A DNA stretch of 64,000 nt from Psychrobacillus sp042885655 (GCF_042885655.1 NZ_JBHVRO010000001.1:186001-250000), one strand, 5' to 3'. Counted from the stretch's first letter, positions 1-9,560 are shown. Translations and numbers: made by a program. Notes: a model not told the origin generated them from the sequence alone.

Positions 1-82
1 TCCATCCTCGAAATCGCAAGATCCCACACCCGAATCGCAAGTAGACTTTGTAAATCTCAAAATAGTCTCTCATAATCACAAG
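1..82. repeat. degenerate 21-base tandem repeat at the window edge
   Basis: Four units carry the core ATCGCAAG or a variant (ATCTCAAA, ATCACAAG) near positions 13, 34, 54 and 75, a spacing of 20-21 bases. The array probably continues to the left of the window. No reading frame with recognisable protein was seen. Similar 21-base periodicity occurs near 5950 and 37230. Confidence 0.5.
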
Positions 83-158
83 ATATTTATTTAAAGATTT
101 GAACTCTTCGTTAATGGAGAATATGATAGTAATAGCAAATATAAAGGGGTCCCCGAAA

Positions 159-3100
159 ATGAAAATTAGTGATTTCTCCATAAAAAGGCCAGTATTCACC
201 ACGGTAATAATGTTTTTGATCATCATCCTCGGTGGTGTTTCATTTTTTAAAATTCCTATCACTTTAATACCAGACTTAAACCCTCCAATCGCAGTAGTGG
301 TTACAAGTTATCCGGGAGCGAATCCGATTGAAGTTAATGAGAAAATTACGAAACCACTAGAAAATTCTTTAAGTACTTTACCAGGAATAAAATCCATTAA
401 AAGTACTTCTCAAGAAGGGGCAAACTTTTTATTAATGGAATTCGAATGGTCCACGAATATGGATGATATTGAATTAGACGTTATGCAGCGGATTGACATA
501 ACACCAATGCCAAATGGAGCGGCAAAACCACAGTTTTTAAAGTTTGATCCAGCTCAGTTTCCTGTAATTCAGTTGTCACTTAGCGATTCAAAAGCTAATG
601 AAGATATAAGATTAGTCGCAGAGAAATTAGAAAAAGAACTAATTAGCACAAAAGGAGTCGCTAGTGTAAATGTTTCCGGAAAGATTGTAGAGGAAGTGCA
701 AATTCTACTTAATCAGAATAAGTTAGAAGAAAAGGGATTAACACAGAATGACATTGTACAACTAATACAAGCAAATAATATCTCACTCCCCGGTAATCCT
801 ATAGAAACAGAAGACAATAAAATGCTAACAACAAGAATTGTCAGCACACTTACAACTGTAGATGATATTAAAAATCTAGTTGTTACTGTTAATCCACTCA
901 ACGGTCAAAAAGTGACGATTGCAGACATTGCAACGGTTCAACTGACTGAACCAGAACAGAATTCTGAAACAAGGGCAAATGGCAAACCTGCCGTTTTATT
1001 ATCTGTTTTTCAAGAATCGAAGGCAAATACAGCTAATGTTTCAAAAGCATTTAAACAATCATTGGACGAGCTACTGTCAAAAAAAGAGTATAGCGGTGTA
1101 AAGGCGAATATATTATTTGACCAAGGAGATTATGTTCGATTGGCAATAAATAATATCGGAACAACGCTCGTAACTGGCGGTATTTTAGCGATGCTCATAT
1201 TATTTGTATTTTTAAAGGGGATTAAGAGTCCGATTATAATTGGGGTAGCTATTCCATATTCTGTAATAGTAACATTCGTATTAATGTTCTTTGCGGGATT
1301 CTCCTTAAACATAATGACACTTGGTGCATTAGCGCTTGGTATCGGAATGTTAGTTGATAATTCAATTGTTGTAATAGAAAATATTGAAAGGCATTTAGGG
1401 TTAGGAAAGAATCCTAGAGAAGCTGCTTTTATTGGAACAAAAGAAGTTGTGGGAGCTATTACCGCCTCTACTTTAACTACGGTTGCTGTTTTCGTGCCTG
1501 TAATATTTCTCTCTGGCTTAATTGGACAGATTTTCACAGAATTTGCATTGACTATTTCGTTTAGTTTATTTGCTTCGTTAGCCGTGGCAATTACGGTAAT
1601 TCCAATGATGGCTAGTAGAATGCTAAAGAAACCAAAAGGGGATTTGGAAGCAAGAAGACGACGTTCGAAAGCATATAATAATTTTGAAAGATCAGTTAGA
1701 TGGTCATTGTCTCATCGTACTTTAGTTCTTTCGATTACATTAATTTTATTAGCTATTTCAACGTTTGGTTTATTCCGTACGGGAACAGAATTTTTACCAG
1801 CTACAGATGAAGGGTTTGTCACGATTGCAGTAAGACTTGAAAATGGAGCATCTTTTGCAGCAACTGATAAAGTAGTTAAGAATATTGAGAAGGAATTGCA
1901 AAAAGAGAAAGATGTAGAAGTATATGTTAGTTTTGTTGGAGGAAACCAAGAAGGACAATCTAGAGGAACATCTAAGTCTAATACTGCAGAAATATCTGTA
2001 AAGCTAATACCATTAGATAAGCGAAAGCGATCTACTTTCACTTTTGTAGATGAAGTCCGACCAAAAGTAATTCAAGCAGCAGGAAAGAATGTAGAAGTAA
2101 ATTTTAATATGCAGACGGCTGCCGGTTCATCACCGAACTCCTTATCGTTTACATTATCATCTGCAAGCAAAGATAATTTGAATAAAGCTGTAAATTCAGT
2201 TTCGAAACAAGTTGAAAAGATAAATGGCATCACAAGTATGAGAAATGATCTAACAGAAACTATTGATGAAGTACAAATGACTGTAAATAAAGAGGCAGCA
2301 ACAGAATATGGAATTGCTTCCATTCAAATTGCTCAAACGGTAAACAATGTGACGAGAGGTGTATTTGCTACCCAAATTATTTCTGAACAAGAAGAAGTCT
2401 ACGGGGTTTATGTGAAATATGATGAAGCTTACCGTAATAGTGTGGAACAACTGAAGCAACTGAAGCTAAGAACCCCTTCCGGTCAATATATTACATTACA
2501 AGAGGTAGCTAATATCAAAATAGCAGAAGGCCCTTTAACGATTCGAAGTGTAAATCAAACTGGCGCCGTTACGTTCACACTAAAATACGGGTCCCAATAT
2601 TCTCTAGGTGAAATATCCGATTTAGTGGATGAAGCAATTATCAAAGCTAAGTTACCAGACAATGTTCTCATTTCTTTTGGAGGAGATAGAGAATTATTGG
2701 ATAATGCAAAAAATGATATGATTTTAGCTGTATTATTAGCAATAGTTTTAGTTTATATAGTATTGGCTGCACAATTTGAATCGTATAAATATCCTTTCGT
2801 TATTATGTTCACTGTCCCACTTATCACTATAGGAATTTTTATTGGCCTATTTTCAACAAATACACCTATAAGTATTTCTGCAGTAATCGGTATACTTATT
2901 TTAGTAGGAATTGTTGTAAACAATGGGATCGTTTTAGTTGATTATATAAATCAAAGAAAAGCCTCTGGGATAGGTTCTTATGAAGCGATAATAACCTCTG
3001 TAAGGGATCGTGTTCGTCCTATCCTTATGACAGCACTAACGACCATTTTAGGACTAGTTCCGCTTGCATTAGGGATAGGAGAAGGAACTGAGATCAATCA

Positions 3101-3221
3101 ACCGATGGGAATTACAGTAGTTGGAGGATTAATTAGTTCCACATTTTTGACTTTATATGTTGTCCCTGTTATTTATAGTTTGTTTGATAAAGAAACAAGG
3201 AAAAAAGCTAGATCTAATTAA
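159..3221 (+). CDS. RND-family efflux transporter permease (AcrB/MMPL-like)
   Basis: This 1020-residue inner-membrane exporter has the AcrB-type plan: an N-terminal helix (KRPVFTTVIMF), a large periplasmic-type loop, a bundle of helices near residues 335-530, a second loop and a second helix bundle near 850-1010. Such proteins export lipophilic compounds using the proton gradient. The start at ATG 159 is chosen over an ATG-like start at 99 because AAAGGGG precedes it and homologues begin with MKISDFSIKRP. In the fourth helix the proton-relay motif reads LVDNSIVVIEN (about residue 400), with one Asp followed by Asn, unlike the DD of the second RND protein at 57980. No membrane-fusion gene lies beside it inside the window; one could lie to the left. 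The substrate is unknown. Confidence 0.9.
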   Translation: MKISDFSIKRPVFTTVIMFLIIILGGVSFFKIPITLIPDLNPPIAVVVTSYPGANPIEVNEKITKPLENSLSTLPGIKSIKSTSQEGANFLLMEFEWSTNMDDIELDVMQRIDITPMPNGAAKPQFLKFDPAQFPVIQLSLSDSKANEDIRLVAEKLEKELISTKGVASVNVSGKIVEEVQILLNQNKLEEKGLTQNDIVQLIQANNISLPGNPIETEDNKMLTTRIVSTLTTVDDIKNLVVTVNPLNGQKVTIADIATVQLTEPEQNSETRANGKPAVLLSVFQESKANTANVSKAFKQSLDELLSKKEYSGVKANILFDQGDYVRLAINNIGTTLVTGGILAMLILFVFLKGIKSPIIIGVAIPYSVIVTFVLMFFAGFSLNIMTLGALALGIGMLVDNSIVVIENIERHLGLGKNPREAAFIGTKEVVGAITASTLTTVAVFVPVIFLSGLIGQIFTEFALTISFSLFASLAVAITVIPMMASRMLKKPKGDLEARRRRSKAYNNFERSVRWSLSHRTLVLSITLILLAISTFGLFRTGTEFLPATDEGFVTIAVRLENGASFAATDKVVKNIEKELQKEKDVEVYVSFVGGNQEGQSRGTSKSNTAEISVKLIPLDKRKRSTFTFVDEVRPKVIQAAGKNVEVNFNMQTAAGSSPNSLSFTLSSASKDNLNKAVNSVSKQVEKINGITSMRNDLTETIDEVQMTVNKEAATEYGIASIQIAQTVNNVTRGVFATQIISEQEEVYGVYVKYDEAYRNSVEQLKQLKLRTPSGQYITLQEVANIKIAEGPLTIRSVNQTGAVTFTLKYGSQYSLGEISDLVDEAIIKAKLPDNVLISFGGDRELLDNAKNDMILAVLLAIVLVYIVLAAQFESYKYPFVIMFTVPLITIGIFIGLFSTNTPISISAVIGILILVGIVVNNGIVLVDYINQRKASGIGSYEAIITSVRDRVRPILMTALTTILGLVPLALGIGEGTEINQPMGITVVGGLISSTFLTLYVVPVIYSLFDKETRKKARSN

Positions 3222-3362
3222 TAGGGAAATGGATCGTGAAGTGACGAAGACACTTTACGATTCATAACTCTAACTATAATAGTGTAGATTATGTTTTGTC
3301 CAAAGCACTTAGGAAAAGGCGAGAAAAAGGTACTTCTTAAAGAAGGCTTGTGTTTTTTCTTA
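3222..3362. repeat. family A structured repeat, degenerate copy (A4)
   Basis: This segment contains ATGGATCGTGAAGTG, a short loop and a near-complement ending in CATTTTACGATTCAT-like sequence (3234-3265), then AATAGTGTAGATTATG, TTTGTCCAAAGCACTT and ACTTCTTAAAGAAGGCTTGTG. The same blocks occur in the same order near 9640-9845, 37781-38018 and 50063-50236. The upstream GACGGACAAACATCC block of the fuller copies is missing. It sits between the RND gene and the riboswitch-controlled gene. Confidence 0.6.
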
Positions 3363-3444
3363 TGTATAAAATAGTATCTTAATGATGATAACTTTTTTAT
3401 ATTCCCCTCTAATAGTTCTACTTCTATAATTTTAAACAGTATGA

Positions 3445-3611
3445 TATAATAAATAACATAATTAAATAGACTTTTGACATATGTCAAAGGGGAGTAGCTA
3501 TAGGGAAACCTATTTCATAGTCGTCATTACATGGCTTTTGCCATCGGTTATGATAGTAATTATTCAATTGCTTAGCGAGACCTTTGCCTTTTTTAAGGCA
3601 AAGGTCTTTTT
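3445..3611 (+). promoter_or_regulatory. yybP-ykoY family (Mn2+) riboswitch with terminator
   Basis: A TATAAT -10 element lies at 3445-3450. The leader shows the signature of this riboswitch class: AAAGGGGAGTAGCTATAGGG at 3486-3505, AGTCGTCA nearby, and TTAGCGAGACCTTTGCC at 3572-3588, which can pair with AAAGG to close helix P1. The same AGACCTTTGCC strand can instead pair with GGCAAAGGTCT (3597-3607), followed by Ts, to make an intrinsic terminator. The two pairings exclude each other. In this family Mn2+ stabilises the aptamer and switches expression on, so the downstream exporter is likely manganese-induced. A perfect 16-base palindrome (TTTGACAT/ATGTCAAA, 3473-3488) overlaps the 5' edge. 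Identification rests on motif recognition without a covariance search. Confidence 0.88.
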
Positions 3612-3633
3612 ATATGCAAAAAGGAGGATAATA

Positions 3634-4407
3634 ATGGAAGCAATTTTATTTCAGTATGGATGGGTATTACTTGTATTAGTTGGATTGGAAGGTTTACTTG
3701 CAGCAGATAATGCAGTAGTGATGGCTGTAATGGTAAAACATTTGCCAAAGGATAAACAGAAAAAAGCATTGTTTTATGGATTAGTGGGAGCGTTTATATT
3801 TAGGTTTTTGGCACTTTTTATGATTACATTTCTAGTGAATGTGTGGCAAGTACAGGCATTAGGAGCAGCGTATTTGCTGTTTATTTCGTTTAAACATATT
3901 TATGATAAATCGAAAAATAAACAAGAAGATCATCCTGATTTTGATATGAATACATCAAAAGGATCAAGTTTTTGGTTTACTGTATTAAAAGTTGAGGTAG
4001 CTGATATAGCTTTTGCTATTGATTCGATGCTTGCTGCAGTAGCAATTGCGGTAACTTTGCCAGAGCTTGGTGAATTACATATTGGGGGCATAAACGGTGG
4101 ACAATTTGCAGTAATGTTCTTAGGAGGAGTAATTGGACTTATCATAATGCGTTTTGCTGCTCATAAATTTGTTCAGTTGCTTGAAAAATATCCTTCATTA
4201 GAAACAGCTGCTTTCCTTATCGTAGGATGGGTTGGAGTAAAACTAGCCGTTTTGACACTTTCACATCCAAAAGTTGGTTTACTTGATGAACATTTTCCAC
4301 ACTCGGCTCCTTGGGAAATTACATTTTGGACGGTTTTATTAGTCATTGCAATTTTGGGTTATGTTTTTGGTATTGTATCAAACAAAAAAGTTTACAAGAA
4401 GAATTAA
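3634..4407 (+). CDS. TerC-family membrane protein, probable Mn2+ exporter (YkoY/YceF type)
   Basis: This 257-residue integral membrane protein has about seven helices and the family motifs EGLLAADNAVVMA near the N terminus and EVADIAFAIDSMLAA in the middle, whose acidic residues are thought to bind metal. Bacillus TerC proteins export manganese and help metalate secreted enzymes. The start at ATG 3634 follows AAAAGGAGG. An in-frame ATG at 3481 is rejected because the extra 51 codons would be translated from the riboswitch and its terminator. The riboswitch makes manganese the likely inducer and substrate. The gene is monocistronic, with a terminator at 4412. Choice between YkoY and YceF orthology is uncertain. 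Confidence 0.9.
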   Translation: MEAILFQYGWVLLVLVGLEGLLAADNAVVMAVMVKHLPKDKQKKALFYGLVGAFIFRFLALFMITFLVNVWQVQALGAAYLLFISFKHIYDKSKNKQEDHPDFDMNTSKGSSFWFTVLKVEVADIAFAIDSMLAAVAIAVTLPELGELHIGGINGGQFAVMFLGGVIGLIIMRFAAHKFVQLLEKYPSLETAAFLIVGWVGVKLAVLTLSHPKVGLLDEHFPHSAPWEITFWTVLLVIAILGYVFGIVSNKKVYKKN

Positions 4408-4411
4408 TGGG

Positions 4412-4461
4412 AAAAAGCATAAAAGATAGTTGGTTGTAGCTATCTTTTTATGCTTTTTTTT
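4412..4461 (+). terminator. intrinsic terminator after the TerC-family gene
   Basis: AAAAAGCATAAAAGATAG and CTATCTTTTTATGCTTTTT form a long stem with a nine-base loop, followed by a run of Ts. Confidence 0.85.
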
Positions 4462-4511
4462 CTTACAATGAGGGAACAGTCTCTTCGTTTTAGCGAAAGG
4501 AAATTATTGCT

Positions 4512-5864
4512 ATGATAAAAAAACGATTAAAAACAAAATTAAATTCTACTCCAGCTCAAGCGATTGTAACTTATTATTTTATTGCAATCGCAATCTCAGT
4601 AATTCTTCTACGATTACCGGGTGTTCACAAGCCGGGAGTTCACGTTGATTTTATAGACAGCTTATTTACGGCTGTAAGTGCTGTAAGTGTCACAGGATTA
4701 TCAGCGGTTAATATCTCTGAAACATACAGCGTATTTGGATATTTTATGATAATACTTGTCCTGCAATTAGGTGGTATTGGAATCATGGCTTTAGGTACGT
4801 TTGTTTGGCTAATTTCAGGTAAAAAAATTGGACTTCGTGAACGCCAACTGATAATGGTAGATTACAACCAATCAAATTTATCAGGAGTAGTAAACTTAAT
4901 TAAAGAAATCGTAAAAATATTATTGCTAATCCAGGTAATAGGAGCATTATTGTTGACCTTGTATTTTATCCAATATTACGATTCGTTCAAAGAAGCTTTG
5001 ACCCATGGTATTTTTACATCAGTCTCTGCTACGACAAATGCGGGTTTTGATATTACAGGAGATTCCTTAATTCCTTATCATCATGATTATTTTGTTCAAA
5101 TGATTACAATTTTTCTTATCATTTTTGGAGCTATTGGCTTCCCTGTTTTAATAGAAGTAAAAGAATTTCTATCCAATAAGAATAAAGGATTTCGTTTTTC
5201 TCTATTTACAAGACTTACAACATTAACCTATGCAATTCTTTTAGTATTTGGCACCATAATGATCTATTTATTAGAAATGTTCAATTCCTTTAAAGGAATG
5301 CCGTGGCATGAAAAATTCTTTACTGCTTTATTTCATTCCGTTTCTACACGGTCTGCAGGATTAACCACGATTGATGTTACTCAGTTTCAGGAAGGTACAA
5401 ACTTTCTAATGAGTGTACTCATGTTCATTGGTGCATCCCCAAGCTCCGTTGGTGGTGGAATTAGGACGACTACATTAGCTATTGCCGTATTATTTCTAAT
5501 AAACTTTTCTAGAGGAAAAGATAGTGTGCAAATTTTTAATCGTGAAGTGCATTTAATCGACATATTTCGAGCATTTGCAGTGATCACTTTAGCACTTGCA
5601 ATGGTATTTGCTGCAACTATATTATTATCAGTTACAGAAACCAATGTTCCAATTACTTCATTAATCTTCGAAATAACATCGGCCTTCGGAACTTGTGGGA
5701 TGTCTCTTGGAATAACAGGGGACCTGTCCAATATGGGAAAAATAATTATTATGGTTCTAATGTTTATTGGTCGTGTAGGCTTGATTTCATTTTTATATTC
5801 ATTAGGTGGAAAAAGTAATAAAACAAAATTCCGCTATCCTAAAGAACGCGTTACTATCGGTTAA
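4512..5864 (+). CDS. ktrD: KtrD-type potassium uptake channel subunit (TrkH/KtrB family)
   Basis: This 450-residue membrane protein belongs to the Trk/Ktr/HKT superfamily, which has four membrane-pore-membrane repeats. Selectivity-filter-like glycines are visible in VSVTGLSAVN, ATTNAGFDITG, STRSAGLTTID and SAFGTCGMSLG. Length and sequence fit Bacillus KtrB/KtrD. It moves K+ and needs a cytosolic RCK ring; the gene at 44753 encodes KtrC, the usual KtrD partner in B. subtilis, where the two genes are also separate. The start has GAAAGGA upstream. The gene stands alone, bounded by terminators on both sides. KtrD rather than KtrB is inferred from the lack of a ktrA neighbour and the regional synteny. 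Confidence 0.88.
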   Translation: MIKKRLKTKLNSTPAQAIVTYYFIAIAISVILLRLPGVHKPGVHVDFIDSLFTAVSAVSVTGLSAVNISETYSVFGYFMIILVLQLGGIGIMALGTFVWLISGKKIGLRERQLIMVDYNQSNLSGVVNLIKEIVKILLLIQVIGALLLTLYFIQYYDSFKEALTHGIFTSVSATTNAGFDITGDSLIPYHHDYFVQMITIFLIIFGAIGFPVLIEVKEFLSNKNKGFRFSLFTRLTTLTYAILLVFGTIMIYLLEMFNSFKGMPWHEKFFTALFHSVSTRSAGLTTIDVTQFQEGTNFLMSVLMFIGASPSSVGGGIRTTTLAIAVLFLINFSRGKDSVQIFNREVHLIDIFRAFAVITLALAMVFAATILLSVTETNVPITSLIFEITSAFGTCGMSLGITGDLSNMGKIIIMVLMFIGRVGLISFLYSLGGKSNKTKFRYPKERVTIG

Positions 5865-5865
5865 A

Positions 5866-5910
5866 AAAACCGAGCATAAAGTCCATCACTGGACCTAATG
5901 CTCGGTTTTA
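5866..5910. terminator. bidirectional terminator between ktrD and the radical SAM gene
   Basis: AAAACCGAGCAT and ATGCTCGGTTTT pair around an inner GTCC/GGAC helix. It has As on one side and Ts on the other, and lies between convergent genes. Confidence 0.85.
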
Positions 5911-5944
5911 TTAATAAGAAACAGTTTTGATCGCACAATTTCCG

Positions 5945-6002
5945 CCTAAGCGAAGTACTTGCCGTCTTTGCGAGAGGATTCGTCACTAATGCGAGAGCAA
6001 AC
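5945..6002. repeat. degenerate 21-base period repeat
   Basis: GCGAAG at 5950, GCGAGA at 5970 and GCGAGA at 5991 are spaced 20-21 bases apart between the ktrD terminator and the end of the convergent gene. The TTCGTCACTAAT stretch resembles TCGTCACTGAAT in the array at 37230-37330. Confidence 0.4.
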
Positions 6003-7739
6003 TTATTTTTCAATAAAAGAAAGATGGGGTGCATTGCTTTTCCCAAATGTAGTTAATAAGTAGCCTTCTTTTTCTTGGATTATTCCTTTTTTATAAGAAT
6101 CTATACAGATGGAGATTGGTGTAATAAATGTTTGCTTATATAATTCACGTTCGTTCAGTTGTAGGTTTGCAAACTCTTCTCCTGCAATAGACGGATCGCT
6201 TAATAGTTGTTTATAAAGATACGATTGCTCTTCTTTATCCATATCATTTTCCCACCATGGTTTACGAGGCTGAAACTTTTGCTTGGATAAATAATCTAGT
6301 TTCATTACACTTTGAACAACTGGTAATGAGATGTTTTCTACACTTGCTAGGAAGGAATTCAATCTTGTATATAAATCCTCTAATTGATGACCAATTTTCG
6401 ACCAATTTCGTTCTTCCCAGAACGTTCCAAACTGTTGGAAAAAGTCGAATGGTGTATCGAATATATCCTCGAATAAATACTCAAGTGTACGATCCATTCT
6501 GTGAGCGTTCCAATATTTTTCTAATACATCTTCCACTTGTTTTATCCGAAGAATATCATCAAATGTTAATACATTATTAGAGAATATTTCATAGGGTGCT
6601 TGATCTACATAAACATAACCATATTTTTCGGCTTCTACACGCAATCCAGTTCCTCTTAGTAATTTTAAAAAGCCAAGTTGTAATTCTTCTGGGCGCATTT
6701 CAAATACTTCATTAAAAGTTCGTCTAAAGGAACTATAATCTTCTTCAGGTAGACCAGCGATCAAATCGAGATGCTGATCAATTTTCCCTCCGCTTTTGAC
6801 CATTGTCACCGTTCGTTTTAACTTCTCAAAATTTTGTCTACGTTTTACAAGTTCGTTGGTCAGATCATTTGTAGATTGAACACCAATTTCAAAACGGAAT
6901 AGTCCAGCCGGAGCATTTTCATTTAAAAATTCTATTACTTCCGGTCGCATAATATCAGCAGTTATTTCAAATTGAAATACAACACCTGGTAAATGTTCAT
7001 CAATTAAAAATTGAAACATTTCCATTGCATAACTTCTACTAATATTAAATGTTCGATCCACAAATTTTATCGTTTTCGCTCCGTTATTCATCAAAAAGCG
7101 AATATCTTCTTTTACTTTATCTCTATTGAAATATCGTACTCCTACTTCAATGGATGAGAGACAAAATTGACAGGAGAAAGGGCAACCACGGCTAGTTTCA
7201 ATGTAAACGATACGTTTCGACAGATTAGGAATATCTTCGGCAAAACGGAAAGGTGTTGGTGATTCTCTTAAATCTAATTTTGGAGGTAGCGCATTTAGAA
7301 TAAATTTGTCGTCTTGTACATATGCTACTCCAGGAACATCTTTTATTGATTGTTTTTTATGTAAGAAGTTTAATAATTCTTTAAAAGAATGTTCTCCTTC
7401 TCCAACAACAATATAATCTATCTCTTTGACTTGTTTTAACCATACATTTGTATCATAAGAAACTTCTGGACCTCCTAAAATAATCGTTATGGAAGGATCT
7501 ACAGTCTTTAGTATCTTTATGACCCTTATGGTTTCTTCGATATTCCAAATGTAACAGCTAAATCCTACAATATCAGGTTTTTTCTGATATAAGTCAGCAA
7601 CAATATTAAAAGCTGGATCTTTTATTGTATATTCAGTAATGAGGGGGGAATATTCAGGTTCGGCATACGCTTTAAGGCAGCGTAAGGCTAAATTTGTATG
7701 GATGAATTTTGCATTTAGTGTAGTTAGTATTATATTCAT
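6003..7739 (-). CDS. B12-binding domain radical SAM protein (DUF4080 type)
   Basis: This 578-residue protein starts with a Rossmann-like cobalamin-binding region (residues about 1-130, including VGFSCYIWN and ILGGPEVSYD) and continues with a radical SAM barrel holding the cluster motif CPFSCQFC (about residues 188-195) inside TSRGCPFSCQFCLSS. The C-terminal third matches the all-helical extension of the DUF4080-type family as far as I can judge. Such enzymes use a 4Fe-4S cluster and S-adenosylmethionine, often with cobalamin, for methylation or other radical chemistry; the substrate is not known. The start follows AAAGGAG on the minus strand. It is monocistronic and convergent with ktrD, and the sequence offers no context clue to its substrate. 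Confidence 0.85.
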   Translation of the reverse strand: MNIILTTLNAKFIHTNLALRCLKAYAEPEYSPLITEYTIKDPAFNIVADLYQKKPDIVGFSCYIWNIEETIRVIKILKTVDPSITIILGGPEVSYDTNVWLKQVKEIDYIVVGEGEHSFKELLNFLHKKQSIKDVPGVAYVQDDKFILNALPPKLDLRESPTPFRFAEDIPNLSKRIVYIETSRGCPFSCQFCLSSIEVGVRYFNRDKVKEDIRFLMNNGAKTIKFVDRTFNISRSYAMEMFQFLIDEHLPGVVFQFEITADIMRPEVIEFLNENAPAGLFRFEIGVQSTNDLTNELVKRRQNFEKLKRTVTMVKSGGKIDQHLDLIAGLPEEDYSSFRRTFNEVFEMRPEELQLGFLKLLRGTGLRVEAEKYGYVYVDQAPYEIFSNNVLTFDDILRIKQVEDVLEKYWNAHRMDRTLEYLFEDIFDTPFDFFQQFGTFWEERNWSKIGHQLEDLYTRLNSFLASVENISLPVVQSVMKLDYLSKQKFQPRKPWWENDMDKEEQSYLYKQLLSDPSIAGEEFANLQLNERELYKQTFITPISICIDSYKKGIIQEKEGYLLTTFGKSNAPHLSFIEK

Positions 7740-7967
7740 TTTTTAAACTCCTTTTTAACGTATATATATTGTAACAATGAATATAGTTGTCGACAATATA
7801 GGAAAATAGAATCATTTCTTTCTCGAAAAGGTTATGAAATAATCAGAATTAACAAACATTTGAATTAGTTGATGAAAAATTTAATCTATTATTTATTAAT
7901 TAAGGTATACTCCATTACTCTTATTTCTTTTAATGGAGATGGTTTTTCAATCGCAAGGAGAGGTTTG

Positions 7968-9056
7968 GTGGTATTGGTGCTGGCTGAATACAAAAAAAAG
8001 TTTGAACATGTTTTTCAGTTTTATTCATCTGGGCTTATTTTCATCAATGAAAAAGGGATAATTTTAGAGGTTAATTCTAATATAGAAGAAATGTTTCAAA
8101 CTAGTAGGGATGAATTATGTGGAATGAATGCTCTTCCTCTTTTAGAAAGGTTAAATAAAAGTTTTGAGGATAAAAAAACTTTTATTCAAACTTTACTTAG
8201 GGATGGAAAAGCTGAGCTTTTTAGTGAGATTCAAGATAATTTGGGTGAATTAAAGTATATACGAATTAGGGTATCAAAACAGAAAGATACTAAACTATAT
8301 TTAACTGAAGTTCATGATGAATCGGAAAAGATGAGCATGAAAAAAAGATTAGATCATAGCGAATCACTTAGTACACTTGGGCAACTTGCAGCGAGTATTG
8401 CACATGAAATTCGTAATCCAATGACTTCCTTAAAGGGCTTTACACAGCTGCTTTATAAAACAGCAAATGAGGATGGTAAAAGATACTTAGCAGTTATTAA
8501 TGATGAATTACAACGAATGGAAGAAATTTTAACAGAATTTTTACAAGTCTCAAAGCCTACAAATTATAAGTTTTGTTATTTTGAGATGAAGGACTTGATT
8601 CAAGAAGTTGTTAATTTTATGGCTCCCCAGGCTCTATTGAAAAATATCAATTTGTCTATAAATTACGGAGATACAAAGGAAAGTGAAATTTCAGGTGATC
8701 GTAGCCAATTGAAACAAGTTTTTATGAATGCTATTAAAAATGCTATCGAAGCAATGCCGATGGGTGGAAATATTAATGTGAACATTGCTGAGGGAAGAGA
8801 CATACAAGATAATTCATTCTTATGTGTTTCAGTAGAAGATCAAGGGTATGGAATTGAAGAAAAGAATTTGGAAAAAATTTTTAACCCTTTCTTTTCCACA
8901 AAAACAGGTGGGACAGGTCTTGGTTTACCTCACATTTATAAAGTAATTGAATCACATGGCGGGACAATTGAAGTCGATAGTTCTGTTGGAAAAGGAACCG
9001 TTTTTAAATTTATTCTTCCAAGTAAAGTACAAAATAAACCTATTTTGACAATTTGA
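7968..9056 (+). CDS. PAS-domain sensor histidine kinase (KinE/sporulation kinase-like)
   Basis: A cytosolic kinase of about 363 residues: one PAS domain (residues about 5-120), an HisKA dimerisation helix with the phospho-acceptor His in SIAHEIRNPM (about residue 145), and an ATPase domain with the N-box NAIKNAIEAM (about 253), EDQGYGIEE and GGTGLGL. No membrane helix is visible. The start is taken as GTG 7968, seven bases after GGAG at 7957-7960; the longer in-frame ATG at 7869 has no ribosome site. No response regulator adjoins it, which is typical of kinases feeding Spo0F in the sporulation phosphorelay. Orthology to B. subtilis KinE is suggested by position near ktrD and mhqR homologues but is not proven. 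Confidence 0.85.
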   Translation: MVLVLAEYKKKFEHVFQFYSSGLIFINEKGIILEVNSNIEEMFQTSRDELCGMNALPLLERLNKSFEDKKTFIQTLLRDGKAELFSEIQDNLGELKYIRIRVSKQKDTKLYLTEVHDESEKMSMKKRLDHSESLSTLGQLAASIAHEIRNPMTSLKGFTQLLYKTANEDGKRYLAVINDELQRMEEILTEFLQVSKPTNYKFCYFEMKDLIQEVVNFMAPQALLKNINLSINYGDTKESEISGDRSQLKQVFMNAIKNAIEAMPMGGNINVNIAEGRDIQDNSFLCVSVEDQGYGIEEKNLEKIFNPFFSTKTGGTGLGLPHIYKVIESHGGTIEVDSSVGKGTVFKFILPSKVQNKPILTI

Positions 9057-9074
9057 TTGTATGACCTATATAAT
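9045..9074 (+). promoter_or_regulatory. sigma-A promoter for the MarR gene
   Basis: TTGACA at 9045-9050 and TATAAT at 9069-9074 are both perfect consensus boxes, 18 bases apart. The -35 box lies in the last codons of the upstream kinase gene. Confidence 0.75.
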
Positions 9075-9112
9075 AGTTGTTAATGTATTATATATAGGTG
9101 AGGATGACGATA

Positions 9113-9559
9113 ATGTCAAATGAACAATCGAACGCTGCGTTAAAGTTATTTATTGTTTTATCAAGAGCACATAAAGTAATTCATGAAAGTACAAATTATT
9201 TTTTTCAAGAAAATGGACTAAATCCTACAGAATTCGCAGTTTTAGAACTTTTATATCATAAAGGGAAACAGCCACTTCAACAAATCGGCAATAAAATTTT
9301 ATTAGCGAGTGGTTCTATTACCTATGTAGTAGACAAGTTAGAGGCTAGGGGCTATATTAGTAGAGTTTCAAGCGAGACAGATCGTCGTGTCACTTTTGCA
9401 GAAATTACAACAGCAGGTATTACTTTTATGGATGAAATTTTTCCAAGACATGAAGAGCAACTGGTTGAACTAATGAGTGCCTTGTCCAATGAAGAAAAGC
9501 AAATAGTTATTGATTTAGTGAAGAAACTAGGATTATCTATTAAAGATCTTTCAAATTAA
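9113..9559 (+). CDS. MarR-family regulator, MhqR-like
   Basis: This winged-helix DNA-binding protein of 148 residues closely follows B. subtilis MhqR (YkvE), a repressor of quinone and catechol resistance genes. The most telling stretch is GLNPTEFAVLELLYHKG followed by PLQQIGNKILLASGSITYV. The start at ATG 9113 is preferred to GTG 9098 and ATG 9104 because GGTGAGG ends nine bases upstream. MhqR itself carries no redox cysteine, and none is seen here. No mhq target genes (dioxygenase, azoreductase) occur nearby, so any regulon lies elsewhere. It has its own promoter and terminator. Confidence 0.85.
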   Translation: MSNEQSNAALKLFIVLSRAHKVIHESTNYFFQENGLNPTEFAVLELLYHKGKQPLQQIGNKILLASGSITYVVDKLEARGYISRVSSETDRRVTFAEITTAGITFMDEIFPRHEEQLVELMSALSNEEKQIVIDLVKKLGLSIKDLSN

Positions 9560-9560
9560 T

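Noticed and set aside
3481..3633. N-terminal extension of the TerC-family protein
   Set aside because: It is a riboswitch and terminator; a good ribosome site precedes ATG 3634.
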